Source: an uncultured Clostridia bacterium
GTDB taxonomy: Bacteria; Bacillota; Clostridia; UBA1381
DNA length: 28,805 nt
Assembly: GCA_934487205.1 (NCBI GenBank)
Contig: CAKSRS010000035.1
Coordinates: 1 to 28,805 of the forward strand
Direction: 5' to 3'
Notes under the pieces: generated by a model
What the model was told of the DNA's origin: nothing
Seen by the model: the letters and a program-made list of their open reading frames with translations, nothing else
Database searches by the model: none
Shown: positions 15,539 through 24,094 of the stretch, in pieces
Layout of the letters: each line of letters opens with the position of its first letter
How positions within the stretch are numbered: position 1 is the first letter of the stretch
Translations under genes and position numbers: made by a program

Positions 15539-17131
15539 ATGGAAACGGAAACATTCAAAACAAGTATTGATATAAGTTCTGCCGGCGGCAGCTGCCAGCT
15601 GCGCATGGGTGACCTGGACGGCGACGGACGGGCGGAGCTGCTTTTTGCCAAATGCGACAGCGTAAGCGACGAGCGGTATTTTCCGCATCAGGCAGTCTGC
15701 ATAACGGCATATTCCGCAGACGGCGCACTTTTGTGGCAGGTCGGCGACTCGAATTATCCGTCGCCGTCAATACGCTGTGACATACCCGTGCAAATTTATG
15801 ATATAGACAAAGACGGAAAAAATGAAGTTATCCTTATAATGAACGGCGAGCTGCTGATTTTGGACGGGAAAACATCGGAAGTAAAAAATAAAACTCCCCT
15901 TCCCGACAAGTATGTGGGCGGGGGTATAATCATTGCCGACCTTGAAGGAACGGGATATGCACAGAATATTATAATAAAAAACAAGTTCAGCCGCCTTTGG
16001 GCATATGATATTAATCTGAACATAATATGGAGTTTTCAGGGGAATATCGGCTGCTGTCCCGTTGTGTATGACCTGAACGGCGACGGCAAAGAGGAAATCA
16101 TCGCAGGTTATAACGTGCTCAGCAGCGAAGGCGAGCTGATATGGAAAGCTGATATGCCGTCGCACGCAAAATCCGTGTGCGTCGATTGCCTTTATAACGA
16201 TGCCGAACCGATTGTGTTAATTTCGGGCGATACGCTCCGCGCATATACGGCGGACGGCGATATGCTGTGGGAGCTTAACGAATCGTCGGAAAATATTGCA
16301 GTCGGCGTATTCCGTGATAATATAGGCACAAAGGATATCCTTCTGCTTGACAGTATGTCCTTATTTGATAACCGCGGGAAATTTTTGTACCAAAAAAATG
16401 AAACGATATATCTGGCAACGCCGGTATGTAATTTTGATTCAAGCGGCAAGCTGTATATTGCCGGACACAAAAAAGAAGACGTCAACACAACATTGTATGA
16501 CGGTTATATGCGTGCGTGCTACACTTTTCCGATATTCGGCAGTATTGCATGCGGTGATTTGTCCGGCAGCGGAAATGCGCAGATTATAATATTCAATGAT
16601 GAGACGGCGGAGATATATTCCGCACAGGAAACCGACCTTTCCGTCGCGGAGCACCCGTATGCACGGCAGCAGCAGCGGCAGTATTACAACGTATCGGTAC
16701 ATAACACACTCCCGCAGTCGCGGCTGACAACAGGCTATCTTGCCGACGATTTTGCCGCGCAGAACATTTTAAAATGGGCGGACACATATGCAAATATCAA
16801 TATGCATAACAGCTACACCAAGGTTACGCGTTCGGAATTTGTAACGCTGCTTGCGGTACTTCTGCATCTTAAAGAGGACGTAACGGAAAATTTTGCCGAT
16901 GTTTTTCAAGGCAGCAGTTATTACGACGCGGTAGGCGCATTCAAAAAACTGGGCATTGTTGAAATTGAGGACAATATGTTCCTCCCCGACGCGCCGATAA
17001 CCGTTTCCTTTGCAAACGGAATTCTCGAGAATCTAAATATCCCGTTAAAATTTAATTTTGACGAAAATTATGAGCTTTCCAAACAGGACATGGCACGGCT
17101 TGTGCTGTCACTGACGGAACAAAATCAATAA
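15539..17131 (+). CDS. FG-GAP/VCBS-type beta-propeller protein with C-terminal SLH module
   Basis: A 530-residue protein. The first 370 or so residues are propeller blades with calcium-loop-like turns: GDLDGDGRAELLF (residues about 24-36), YDIDKDGKNEVILI, ADLEGTGYAQNIII, YDLNGDGKEEIIAG and GDLSGSGNAQIIIF. The blades resemble propellers attached to plant-polysaccharide lyases, but no catalytic domain is present. The last 110 residues resemble an SLH module (VTRSEFVTLLAVLLHL, then FADVFQGSSYYDAVGAFKKL). SLH modules tie proteins to cell-wall polymers, yet no signal peptide is found at this start. A frame to 15464 adds 25 residues (rich in Lys/Arg, weakly hydrophobic) that also do not form one. 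A strong hairpin follows. Function unknown. Confidence 0.75.
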   Translation: METETFKTSIDISSAGGSCQLRMGDLDGDGRAELLFAKCDSVSDERYFPHQAVCITAYSADGALLWQVGDSNYPSPSIRCDIPVQIYDIDKDGKNEVILIMNGELLILDGKTSEVKNKTPLPDKYVGGGIIIADLEGTGYAQNIIIKNKFSRLWAYDINLNIIWSFQGNIGCCPVVYDLNGDGKEEIIAGYNVLSSEGELIWKADMPSHAKSVCVDCLYNDAEPIVLISGDTLRAYTADGDMLWELNESSENIAVGVFRDNIGTKDILLLDSMSLFDNRGKFLYQKNETIYLATPVCNFDSSGKLYIAGHKKEDVNTTLYDGYMRACYTFPIFGSIACGDLSGSGNAQIIIFNDETAEIYSAQETDLSVAEHPYARQQQRQYYNVSVHNTLPQSRLTTGYLADDFAAQNILKWADTYANINMHNSYTKVTRSEFVTLLAVLLHLKEDVTENFADVFQGSSYYDAVGAFKKLGIVEIEDNMFLPDAPITVSFANGILENLNIPLKFNFDENYELSKQDMARLVLSLTEQNQ

Positions 17132-17134
17132 AAG

Positions 17135-17170
17135 AGCCTATTTCCAAATCATCGGATTTGGAGATAGGCT
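17135..17170. terminator. Strong hairpin terminator, probably bidirectional
   Basis: AGCCTATTTCCAAATC (17135-17150) pairs with GATTTGGAGATAGGCT (17155-17170) over 16 bases with one G-U pair and a four-base loop. It begins 4 bases after the FG-GAP/SLH stop and 7 bases beyond the stop of the small minus-strand gene. T-rich sequence follows on both strands (CTTTTATTGATTTT on the minus strand). Confidence 0.75.
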
Positions 17171-17176
17171 TAAAAT

Positions 17177-17296
17177 TTACCGTTTCTTTTTGTGTACGAA
17201 ATAAACTGCGGTAGGAACTTCCTTCCAGGCGAGCCTAAATCGGATTATTGTTATTGTCTTAACCGCAAAACTGCGGATATTTCTGCAAAATTTCAT
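17177..17296 (-). CDS. 39-residue basic peptide, unknown function
   Basis: An ATG at 17296, nine bases after the stop of the membrane-anchored gene, opens 39 codons. The peptide begins MKFCRNIRSFAVKTITIIRF and ends with a tail holding WKEVPTAVYFVHKKKR. Basic residues alternate with a short hydrophobic stretch, as in a membrane-surface amphipathic helix. The weak GGGTG before it suggests coupling to the upstream gene, and the strong hairpin at 17135-17170 ends the transcript right after it. I do not recognise the family. The tidy placement between stop and terminator and the sensible composition support a real gene, but chance is not excluded. Confidence 0.5.
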   Translation of the reverse strand: MKFCRNIRSFAVKTITIIRFRLAWKEVPTAVYFVHKKKR

Positions 17297-17305
17297 AAGC
17301 ACACC

Positions 17306-17854
17306 CTATTTTTCGGTAATTATATAATCATTAAGACCGTTTTTCAATTTATGCCAATCCCCGTTATCATCGGAAGAATAAAGTTTTCTGCACACGACCG
17401 TATCATTTTTCACGTCTCCCTTAAATTTCAAGGTAAACGTAGTTTCACGCTCGGCATTATACTCATCATAGAGTTTCTTATATTTTTCGGTGTTCCCGGA
17501 ATTTTTCGCCTCTATAATATACGGTACAGTGTCCGGGTCCCTGTAATAATTTTTGTACGCCGCTTTCATTACAAACCGTGCCGTTACGGCATTTGTCTTT
17601 TCGTTAAACTGTTCCTTATAATCCGCCAGTTCCTTAACATAGGTCATGTCATAATACGGCGAAAACGCCGCCGTATATTCCGATTGCATGTATGCCTTAA
17701 TCAAGTCCATATGAACAGGTTCGCTGTCGTATGCCGGTTCGCCGTTTTCCACGCTTGTTACGGAAAATCCGACAGCGCCGGCTATAATGATAACCAGCAT
17801 AATCAGTACGGTAATGCGTCTTTTAAATTCCGGATTTAATGAAATTTTCTTCAT
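17306..17854 (-). CDS. Membrane-anchored extracytoplasmic protein, unknown function
   Basis: A 182-residue protein with a positively charged start (MKKISLNPEFKRR) and one hydrophobic segment (ITVLIMLVIIIAGAVGF, residues about 14-30). There is no Cys of a lipobox, so it is probably an N-terminally anchored protein with the rest outside the cell. The exposed part is rich in Tyr, Lys and Asp, with a helical region followed by a strand-rich part (TTFTLKFKGDVKNDTVVCRK). I recognise no family. The start has AAGGAGA at good spacing. It has its own promoter, and the 39-residue peptide gene follows it. Confidence 0.75.
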   Translation of the reverse strand: MKKISLNPEFKRRITVLIMLVIIIAGAVGFSVTSVENGEPAYDSEPVHMDLIKAYMQSEYTAAFSPYYDMTYVKELADYKEQFNEKTNAVTARFVMKAAYKNYYRDPDTVPYIIEAKNSGNTEKYKKLYDEYNAERETTFTLKFKGDVKNDTVVCRKLYSSDDNGDWHKLKNGLNDYIITEK

Positions 17855-17907
17855 TTCTGTTTCTCCTTGTCATATGCAAATTCAGGCAAAACATACCCTA
17901 TAATTAT

Positions 17908-17936
17908 ATCTTACAGCCTATGGCAAATTTTGTCAA
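17908..17936 (-). promoter_or_regulatory. Sigma-A promoter of the membrane-anchored protein gene
   Basis: Minus-strand TTGACA (17936-17931), 17 bp, TAAGAT (17913-17908). A TATAAT lies five bases further down but at 22 bp, which is too far. The start codon follows about 50 bases on. Confidence 0.6.
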
Positions 17937-17949
17937 GCTTTTTTCGGCA

Positions 17950-17990
17950 CAAAAATAACGGGATTGCCGCGTATAACGTGTGCAATCCCG
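17950..17990 (-). terminator. Rho-independent terminator of the SLH/M15 gene
   Basis: On the minus strand CGGGATTGC and GCAATCCCG (17990-17982 and 17967-17959) form a nine-base GC-rich stem with a 14-base loop, followed by TTATTTTT. It lies about 80 bases after the stop at 18069. Smaller hairpins (CGCGAA/TTCGCG at 18053-18067 and CTTGCG/CGCAAG just before it) fill the space between. Confidence 0.75.
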
Positions 17991-18068
17991 CTAAGGGGGT
18001 ATGAAAAAAACTGTCGTAATCTATTGCTCATATGCTTGCGCCGCAAGCCATGCCGCGAAAAATTCGCG

Positions 18069-19499
18069 TTATTTACCCAAATAGGTAAAGTGCATATAAT
18101 CGCGGTATGTTGTCCATGCGTTGCCGCCCCATTTCCAGCCGTATTTTGCAAAAATGCGTACCACGCTGCCGTTTTCGGGGATTGAATACGGATTTTCAAA
18201 CGGTTTCCAGAAACTTCCGGTAATAGCCTGACCGTTTGACGCATAGCAGTAATAATTCTCATTATAGTTAATATCAATGCATGTGCCGTAGCTGTGCTGC
18301 GACAAACTCCCCGTTCCCGCCGCCGTAGCACGCCAGTTGTAGCCGCCGGCGTCCTTAATCGGGAACTGTTCCGGATCATTATAAATCTCGGTAAAAATCT
18401 TCACAACTTCATCAGCAAGATTTCTGTTGACCGTCAGCGACGCGGTCGAAGAATATTTACTTCCGTCCGCCGCCAGCCGCCATACGGGAACGGTTACCGC
18501 CGCCATATTGTATGCCGCGTCCTCCTCATTTTCAAATGGTATTCCGTTCGGGAAAACTCTGTTGTACTTGGCGTCAAGCGACGCATTTACATCAAAAATC
18601 CCCTGTTCGGTTCCGTAATACACCTCAATCGGTTCGGAATAAACTGTCATGCCGTCGGGCATATGTGCCGCCAAAATCACGGTGTATGTTTCGTTATACG
18701 TAAGTCCCAAAACGCTGATATTTGCGCTGTTCTTTTTGGTCGGAACGGTACGCACGGTGTTATAACCGCCGTCCTTCAAAATCACGGAATATGATACTGC
18801 GCCGCCGTCATTATTCCAGCTGACGCTGAAATCTTCCGAAACGGACATTCCGTTGTAAATCCCGTCAATCTCCGGTTGCTGATAATACACGGCTCCTCTC
18901 GAAAAAGCGTCCATACTGCGGCTTATAATCGTAACCGCCTGCTCTCTTGTTGCGTATCCCTTAGGCGCAATCTGCGTTGCGGAAACTCCGTTCAAAATCT
19001 CATATTTAATGGATTTTGCAACATCGGCCGCCGCCCAATCGTCCGCCTCGCCGAAATCCTCAAACGAACATATCCGCTCCAAATCCTCCGCCGTAACATG
19101 CGTTTCATTGTCTGCCGCGTTAATCGCGCGCATAAGTATTTTGGCAATTTCCTGCCGAGTAATTAAGTCTTGCGGATAAAATTCCGTCTCGGTCTTTCCG
19201 TCAATTATTCCGAGCGCATATGCCTTTTTTACCGCCTCATTATCGGTATCGGTAAAAGGAAAATCACCGATATCAACATCTGCACCCTTCATGCTTTTGT
19301 ACATATTCATGACAATCTCACAAAATTCTTCTCTTGTGATATTGTCGGTCATCTTGTTTGTTACTATGCTTATCGGAACAAGTCCCGCACTGTTCGCCGC
19401 TGTGTAACCCGGTTTTGCCCAATCGGACAACTCCGCGGCATACGCCGTATGCGACAGCAGCAGCGCCGCTCCGAGAATAAGCGCTGTAAACTTTTTCAC
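18069..19499 (-). CDS. Secreted SLH-anchored D,D-carboxypeptidase-like protein (peptidase M15/VanY)
   Basis: A 476-residue secreted protein. The GTG start at 19499 is favoured because GGAG lies six bases before it and it gives a clean signal peptide (KKFTALILGAALLLSHTAYA, cut before AELSDW). An ATG at 19511 has no usable site. Three SLH repeats follow (ITREEFCEIVMNMYKS; GIIDGKTETEFYPQDLITRQ; ILNGVSATQIAPKGYATREQ). Then comes a fibronectin-III-like domain (SYSVILKDGG to EPIEVYYG) and a C-terminal M15 metallopeptidase domain with the zinc ligands in SQHSYGTCIDIN (His, Asp) and DYMHFTYLG (His). Such enzymes trim D-Ala ends or links of peptidoglycan at the cell surface. Confidence 0.9.
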   Translation of the reverse strand: MKKFTALILGAALLLSHTAYAAELSDWAKPGYTAANSAGLVPISIVTNKMTDNITREEFCEIVMNMYKSMKGADVDIGDFPFTDTDNEAVKKAYALGIIDGKTETEFYPQDLITRQEIAKILMRAINAADNETHVTAEDLERICSFEDFGEADDWAAADVAKSIKYEILNGVSATQIAPKGYATREQAVTIISRSMDAFSRGAVYYQQPEIDGIYNGMSVSEDFSVSWNNDGGAVSYSVILKDGGYNTVRTVPTKKNSANISVLGLTYNETYTVILAAHMPDGMTVYSEPIEVYYGTEQGIFDVNASLDAKYNRVFPNGIPFENEEDAAYNMAAVTVPVWRLAADGSKYSSTASLTVNRNLADEVVKIFTEIYNDPEQFPIKDAGGYNWRATAAGTGSLSQHSYGTCIDINYNENYYCYASNGQAITGSFWKPFENPYSIPENGSVVRIFAKYGWKWGGNAWTTYRDYMHFTYLGK

Positions 19500-19604
19500 A
19501 TTAAACTCCATTCCGCCGCACATCTGCGGCACAATCTCACCGTATACTGCGATATAACGCACGCATTTATGCGGCAGATTGCTGTTCTTTTATTTTACTG
19601 TTCC

Positions 19605-19632
19605 AGTATAACATACAACTATTACGGTACAA
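19605..19632 (-). promoter_or_regulatory. Likely promoter of the SLH/M15 gene
   Basis: Minus-strand TTGTAC (19632-19627), 16 bp, TATACT (19610-19605). The leader to the GTG start is about 100 bases. The gap 19500-19666 holds nothing else I can support; no strong terminator for the gene ending at 19667 was seen. Confidence 0.5.
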
Positions 19633-19666
19633 TGCACATTTTGTTAAGAAATTGTTAACTTTGTAT

Positions 19667-22654
19667 TTAATCATCATAAGTCGGCGTAACAAATGTATCT
19701 TGTCCCGGGGCTTGGGTAAATGCAGGGAACGCATATGTTTTCTTATGCGCCGCCGTCCATGTGCCGCTCTCCGCCTCACCGTTCCAGCCCAAAAGACCGC
19801 CCTCCTCAAGCGGCTTGCAATAGAAGTGAAAATCTTTAAGCATCAGCAATGACCGCAATTTTCCGTTGTTTGTACTTTCGGTGACTTTGAGCGAATTAAT
19901 CTTGATTTTATCACAGGCATAGTTGTCGCTGATCTCGGTTTGCTCGGCAGCCGCCGTAATCGCCCCCGCGCGCGCACCGCCAATCCGCGTGCACAGCGAA
20001 ACATTCTGCATAACAAAACCGTTTTCCGCATATCCGCAAATTCCGCCCGCGTATGAGTTTGCACCCACCGCGCCTATTTTTGCGCAAGAATATGTATTTT
20101 GCACATTTGCGCCTGATATATATCCGCATATCCCGCCGACATATGCCTTTTCTGCTGAACCTTCAGCAGCGCCCGCGGAAAAACAGTTATATACCGCGCT
20201 GTTTTCCGCCATGCCGCATATTCCGCCGACATACGCATACCCGCCGTATGATGATATTGTCCCGTTAAAGCTGCATTTGTAAAACTGTGTTGCGGAAGAA
20301 ATGCCGCATATTCCGCCGATGTATGCGTCGGTCTTTTCTGCGCGGATATCCGTTCCGGCAAAACTTTCTATAATATATCCGCCTGCGTCATATCCACAAA
20401 TTCCGCCTATTACCGAATTTTTCCCGCCGACGGTAATTTTGCCGGTAAATTTACAGCCCGTTATAATACCGCTGTTGTCGCTGCATATTCCGCCCGTAAC
20501 AGTGTTGTCGCCGCTTTGCATAATATCGCAATCGGCGGTACAGCCAATAATCTGTCCGTTATTCTGTCCAGCAATAACACCTGCCGAACCTGCCCTCTTC
20601 GCAGTAAGCTGTCCGCTTACTGTGCAATTTTCGATAAATCCGTAGTTGCACGCGGCAATAATTCCCCCGCTTTCGCCGAGATTTGCCTTAACTGCACGAA
20701 AATCCAAATTTCGGACAATTCCGCCCGATATATTGGACAAAAATCCGCTCTCGCCCCTGATGTCGAGGTTGTATATTGCATGACCGCCGCCGTCCAGCGA
20801 GCCCGAAAATCCCACAAGTCCGCATATTGTTTTCCACGGCAGTTTCAGGTAAATGTCCTTGTCCAAAATGTAGTGTCCGCCGCTGTTTCTTCCTATTTCA
20901 TAGAGTCCGTCCGCATTTTCGATAATCTTGGGAAAATACATACTCTCGCCGGCGGCAAGTTCCGGCTGTCGGCATTTTTTAGGATAAACCAAGCGAAAAC
21001 CGTTGTCCGCCGCCGCCCATGTATTTGTTTTCCAGCCGATTTTTCTGTAAAAGCTTATATCGGTAAAGCTCTCCCACGGCGTATCAATGCCGTTCTGCGA
21101 AAATCGCGTTTCAATTTCCGCCGCCGCATTGGTGTCGGTGCGGTCGTATGCATAATTGTCGCGCGTAATTCCTTCTTCGCGGTTTAACGTAATTCTGCCG
21201 CCGTTCTTCGTCATGGAATTGTACACCGTCATGTTAACGGCAACGCATTTTTCCACAATTCCGCCGTTATTTGTGCCGGAAATTCCGCCCGCATACATAT
21301 CCGAGGTTACCGTCTCGCACGCGGAAAGACAATTTTCAATCGCGGCGTAATTCTGCCCGGAAATTCCGCCCGCATATGCTCCCGCAGTCACGCTTTTAAC
21401 GGCAGAAAGACAATTGGCGATTGTTCCGCGGTTTATGCCGCATATTCCGCCGCCGTTGCCCGTTTTCGCATTAATTTTTCCTGTAGAGACGCAATTTTCT
21501 ATCACACCGCCGTCATTTACACCGGCAATTACACCGACATTTTTCTTAGCGGCGATATCGGCGTCAATCGTCAGGTTTTTTACCGTACCGCCCAACAGCA
21601 TTCCAAACAGTCCGACATTTTCCTCATTGGAATTTACGGTAAGTCCGCTGATTTTGTATCCGTTACCGTCCAAAACGCCCGAAAATTCATCTATGGTTTT
21701 CCAATCGCCCGAAAGCACAATGTCCATGCCCAAAACAAAGCATTTGTCGGGATATTCCGCTGCCTGCTCCAGCTGATGTCTGCTGTATATCACATACGGA
21801 TTTTCCCCTGTACCGTTTCCGGACGAAAAAGCAAACGGACTAACCGATTTTATCACAGCGGTTCTGCCTACGGCACCTGCCGAAACCGCCCTTAAATAAA
21901 TGTCATACCTCTCATTCAAATTCGCCGTTATGCTCGCCGTAACAGCCGCTCCGCCCGACGGTACGGCGCATAAAATCTTATCCGTATCGGCGGAAGGCTG
22001 TCCCGCTACGGCAAGTCCGTAATAAACGGTGCAAGGCATATTGGTCTGAATTTCAATTGTAATGCAATTAAACGCCTTCTTTTCCGACAATTTCGGCATA
22101 CCTTCGGTAAATCCGATACGCCGCAAATCCTGCTCTTTGTAATTGTACAAAAGTTCAAGAATTTCACCCTTTGTTATGTTGTGCTGCGGGTTATTAAAGC
22201 TCCAGCTTGTAAATATCGAATTTTTAAGCGCATAAGCGTAATATTTCCGTGCATAGCCGGAAACATTACGGGGGCCGCCGTCCGACGCCGCCTCATAATA
22301 TCTGCCGATAATGGTAACGGCGTCCTCACATTTTATCGGCGCATACGGGCGAACGCGCCCGTCCTCATAACCAAAAAGCATACCGTTTGCCGCCGCTGCG
22401 GAAATACTCTCCGCAAACCAATCGCTGTCCGAAACATCGGTAAATACGTTAACTCCGCCCGAAAGTCCGAGAAAACGCACCGCGATTGCGGCAAATTCCG
22501 CACGTGTCGCTGCGGCATTACCGTCAAAATTGCCGTTTTCGTCACCGACAATTATTCCTTCTGCCGCCGCACGCGAAATATAATCCGCATTTTCGGCAAG
22601 CATCGGTTGCGCGAACATGAGAAATATTGCAAGCATTATTAAAATTTTTTTCAT
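19667..22654 (-). CDS. Secreted SLH and GLUG-repeat surface protein
   Basis: A 995-residue secreted protein. The signal peptide is KKILIMLAIFLMFAQPMLA, and AAGGAGG precedes the ATG. Three SLH repeats span residues about 25-190, of which the middle one (FTDVSDSDWFAESISAAAAN) is best preserved and the third is degenerate. A fibronectin-like stretch follows. Then come two beta-helix blocks of GLUG-type repeats. Each opens with a strand such as FSGVLDGNGYKISGLTV or FSGSLDGGGHAIYNLDI and continues with repeats of about 30 residues carrying GGICGYxxG and a following Cys. GLUG repeats occur in clostridial adhesins and surface proteins, and the SLH region would tether it to the wall. The C-terminus (FTQAPGQDTFVTPTYDD) is not an anchor. 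It lies 16 bases after the cardiolipin synthase gene, so it is likely in that operon. Confidence 0.88.
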   Translation of the reverse strand: MKKILIMLAIFLMFAQPMLAENADYISRAAAEGIIVGDENGNFDGNAAATRAEFAAIAVRFLGLSGGVNVFTDVSDSDWFAESISAAAANGMLFGYEDGRVRPYAPIKCEDAVTIIGRYYEAASDGGPRNVSGYARKYYAYALKNSIFTSWSFNNPQHNITKGEILELLYNYKEQDLRRIGFTEGMPKLSEKKAFNCITIEIQTNMPCTVYYGLAVAGQPSADTDKILCAVPSGGAAVTASITANLNERYDIYLRAVSAGAVGRTAVIKSVSPFAFSSGNGTGENPYVIYSRHQLEQAAEYPDKCFVLGMDIVLSGDWKTIDEFSGVLDGNGYKISGLTVNSNEENVGLFGMLLGGTVKNLTIDADIAAKKNVGVIAGVNDGGVIENCVSTGKINAKTGNGGGICGINRGTIANCLSAVKSVTAGAYAGGISGQNYAAIENCLSACETVTSDMYAGGISGTNNGGIVEKCVAVNMTVYNSMTKNGGRITLNREEGITRDNYAYDRTDTNAAAEIETRFSQNGIDTPWESFTDISFYRKIGWKTNTWAAADNGFRLVYPKKCRQPELAAGESMYFPKIIENADGLYEIGRNSGGHYILDKDIYLKLPWKTICGLVGFSGSLDGGGHAIYNLDIRGESGFLSNISGGIVRNLDFRAVKANLGESGGIIAACNYGFIENCTVSGQLTAKRAGSAGVIAGQNNGQIIGCTADCDIMQSGDNTVTGGICSDNSGIITGCKFTGKITVGGKNSVIGGICGYDAGGYIIESFAGTDIRAEKTDAYIGGICGISSATQFYKCSFNGTISSYGGYAYVGGICGMAENSAVYNCFSAGAAEGSAEKAYVGGICGYISGANVQNTYSCAKIGAVGANSYAGGICGYAENGFVMQNVSLCTRIGGARAGAITAAAEQTEISDNYACDKIKINSLKVTESTNNGKLRSLLMLKDFHFYCKPLEEGGLLGWNGEAESGTWTAAHKKTYAFPAFTQAPGQDTFVTPTYDD
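20030..20500. repeat. About 90-bp tandem coding repeats (GLUG)
   Basis: The plus-strand word CCGCATATTCCGCC and close variants recur near 20037, 20128, 20214, 20303, 20392 and 20484, spaced 86-92 bases. This equals the 30-residue GLUG period of the surface protein on the minus strand. A second, less regular set lies near 21278, 21358 and 21437. The period is kept by the protein fold, but the closeness of the DNA copies suggests recombination between repeats. Confidence 0.75.
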
Positions 22655-22670
22655 ATCCGCGCCTCCTTTT

Positions 22671-24089
22671 TTACATAATTGGTGAAAACAATCTGAAAAA
22701 TCCCTCTTTTATCATTTTAATGATACCGCGGTTTTTGTATTCCTCCATCGTAAGTTCATGGCAAACCATCATATCATTTTTGAAAATCCTGTTACATTCA
22801 ATTGCTTTTTCAGCACTGTAAATAAATGCGTTCACCTCAAAAAGCAGCTGAAAACTCCGTATATCTATATTTGCCGAGCCGATTGTTGTTATTTTATCAT
22901 CTACCGTCACCGTTTTGGAATGGATAAATCCGGGGTACCGATAAACCTTTACGCCCGCGTCCAAAAGCTCGCCTATATATGACATGGTTGTGTGATACAC
23001 ATATTTTTTGTCCGGCACACCGGGAATCATTATCCGAACGTCCACATCAGACTGTGCTGCCGTTTGCAGCGCTGTCAAAAATGCCTGATCCGGCACAAAA
23101 TACGGCGTCTGAATATAAATATATTTTTTTGCACTGTAAATCATTTTAAGCATGCCGCATTTGATTTCCTCATCATTGGAGTCCGGTCCCGACGCCACGA
23201 TTTGCATAGGCGTCTGCGCGCAGTCAACAGGCACGCGGCTGCGCCTAACGGGGATTTCGCGTCCGGTTGAAAATTCCCAATCCATAGCGAAACACCGCGC
23301 CACATATTCCACCGCCTCGCCCTCAATTCTTATATGCGTATCGCGCCAGTTCAGCTTGCGTTTTTTTGCATTGTTCATGTATTCATCGCCGATATTCATA
23401 CCGCCCAAATATGCCGACTTGTCATCAATAACGACTATTTTCCGATGATTTCGGTGATTTATTTTAGACAGCGAAAATATCTGTACAGGGAAAAACTCCG
23501 CAACCTCGCTGCCCTCAACATCACGCAGGCGGTTAAATAAGCGCCGCGGCGTAAGAATTGAACCGAATCCGTCATACATCAGACGCACCTTTACGCCCTG
23601 ACGCGCTTTTTCACATAACAGGTCGATAAGCTCATTGCCTATCTTGTCGTTTCTTATTATAAAGTACAAAATATCGATACTTTCCTCCGCCCCGCGAATA
23701 TCGTCAAAAAGTTTTTTGTATTTGTCGCGTGCGTTTGTAAAAATTTCAACATTGTTGTACTCGGTGTAGACAAAATTGTTGTTTAAAAAATAGTTTATCA
23801 ACGCCGAATACGGCTGTTTGGCAATGTCCGGCTGTTTAATGAGCTGTTTTTGGCGTTCCAGCAGGTATTTTTCGTTCATTTCAAGTTTAAGCCGATATCG
23901 CCGCCTGGTGTACGCCCTCACGCCTACGCCGAAAACAAGAAAAATCACCCCGCCCACAACAGGCAAAAGCATAAGACACATTATCCACGCCATTGATGCA
24001 ATGGGGTTGCGCTTTTGAAAGCATACCATAGTTATGATTATTATAAAATTCAGCAAGTATACAAGCCATATAAAGTCTGCCGCACCCAT
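22671..24089 (-). CDS. cls: Cardiolipin synthase, phospholipase D type
   Basis: A 472-residue membrane enzyme that joins two phosphatidylglycerols into cardiolipin. Two N-terminal membrane helices (residues about 5-22 and 33-55) are followed by two PLD catalytic motifs: HRKIVVID (His215, Lys217, Asp222) and HSKTVTVDD near residue 395, each followed by the usual Gly-rich or Ser-rich turn (AYLGGMNIGDEY; TIGSANIDIRS). The bacterial Cls length is normal, and AAGGAGG precedes the ATG. It starts 5 bases after the VanZ-like stop and is followed by the SLH/GLUG gene. Clostridia may hold several cls copies, so which one this is stays open. Confidence 0.93.
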   Translation of the reverse strand: MGAADFIWLVYLLNFIIIITMVCFQKRNPIASMAWIMCLMLLPVVGGVIFLVFGVGVRAYTRRRYRLKLEMNEKYLLERQKQLIKQPDIAKQPYSALINYFLNNNFVYTEYNNVEIFTNARDKYKKLFDDIRGAEESIDILYFIIRNDKIGNELIDLLCEKARQGVKVRLMYDGFGSILTPRRLFNRLRDVEGSEVAEFFPVQIFSLSKINHRNHRKIVVIDDKSAYLGGMNIGDEYMNNAKKRKLNWRDTHIRIEGEAVEYVARCFAMDWEFSTGREIPVRRSRVPVDCAQTPMQIVASGPDSNDEEIKCGMLKMIYSAKKYIYIQTPYFVPDQAFLTALQTAAQSDVDVRIMIPGVPDKKYVYHTTMSYIGELLDAGVKVYRYPGFIHSKTVTVDDKITTIGSANIDIRSFQLLFEVNAFIYSAEKAIECNRIFKNDMMVCHELTMEEYKNRGIIKMIKEGFFRLFSPIM

Positions 24090-24094
24090 AAAAT

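Noticed and set aside
18001..18084. Plus-strand 27-codon frame right after AAGGGGGT, starting MKKTVVIYCSY
   Set aside because: It overlaps the end and terminator of the SLH/M15 gene on the other strand, the purine tract touches the ATG with no spacing, and the composition is explained by the antisense strand.
20030..21450. CRISPR-like regular spacing of repeated words
   Set aside because: The repeats lie inside an open reading frame and match the 30-residue GLUG period; the words between them are coding and related to one another.
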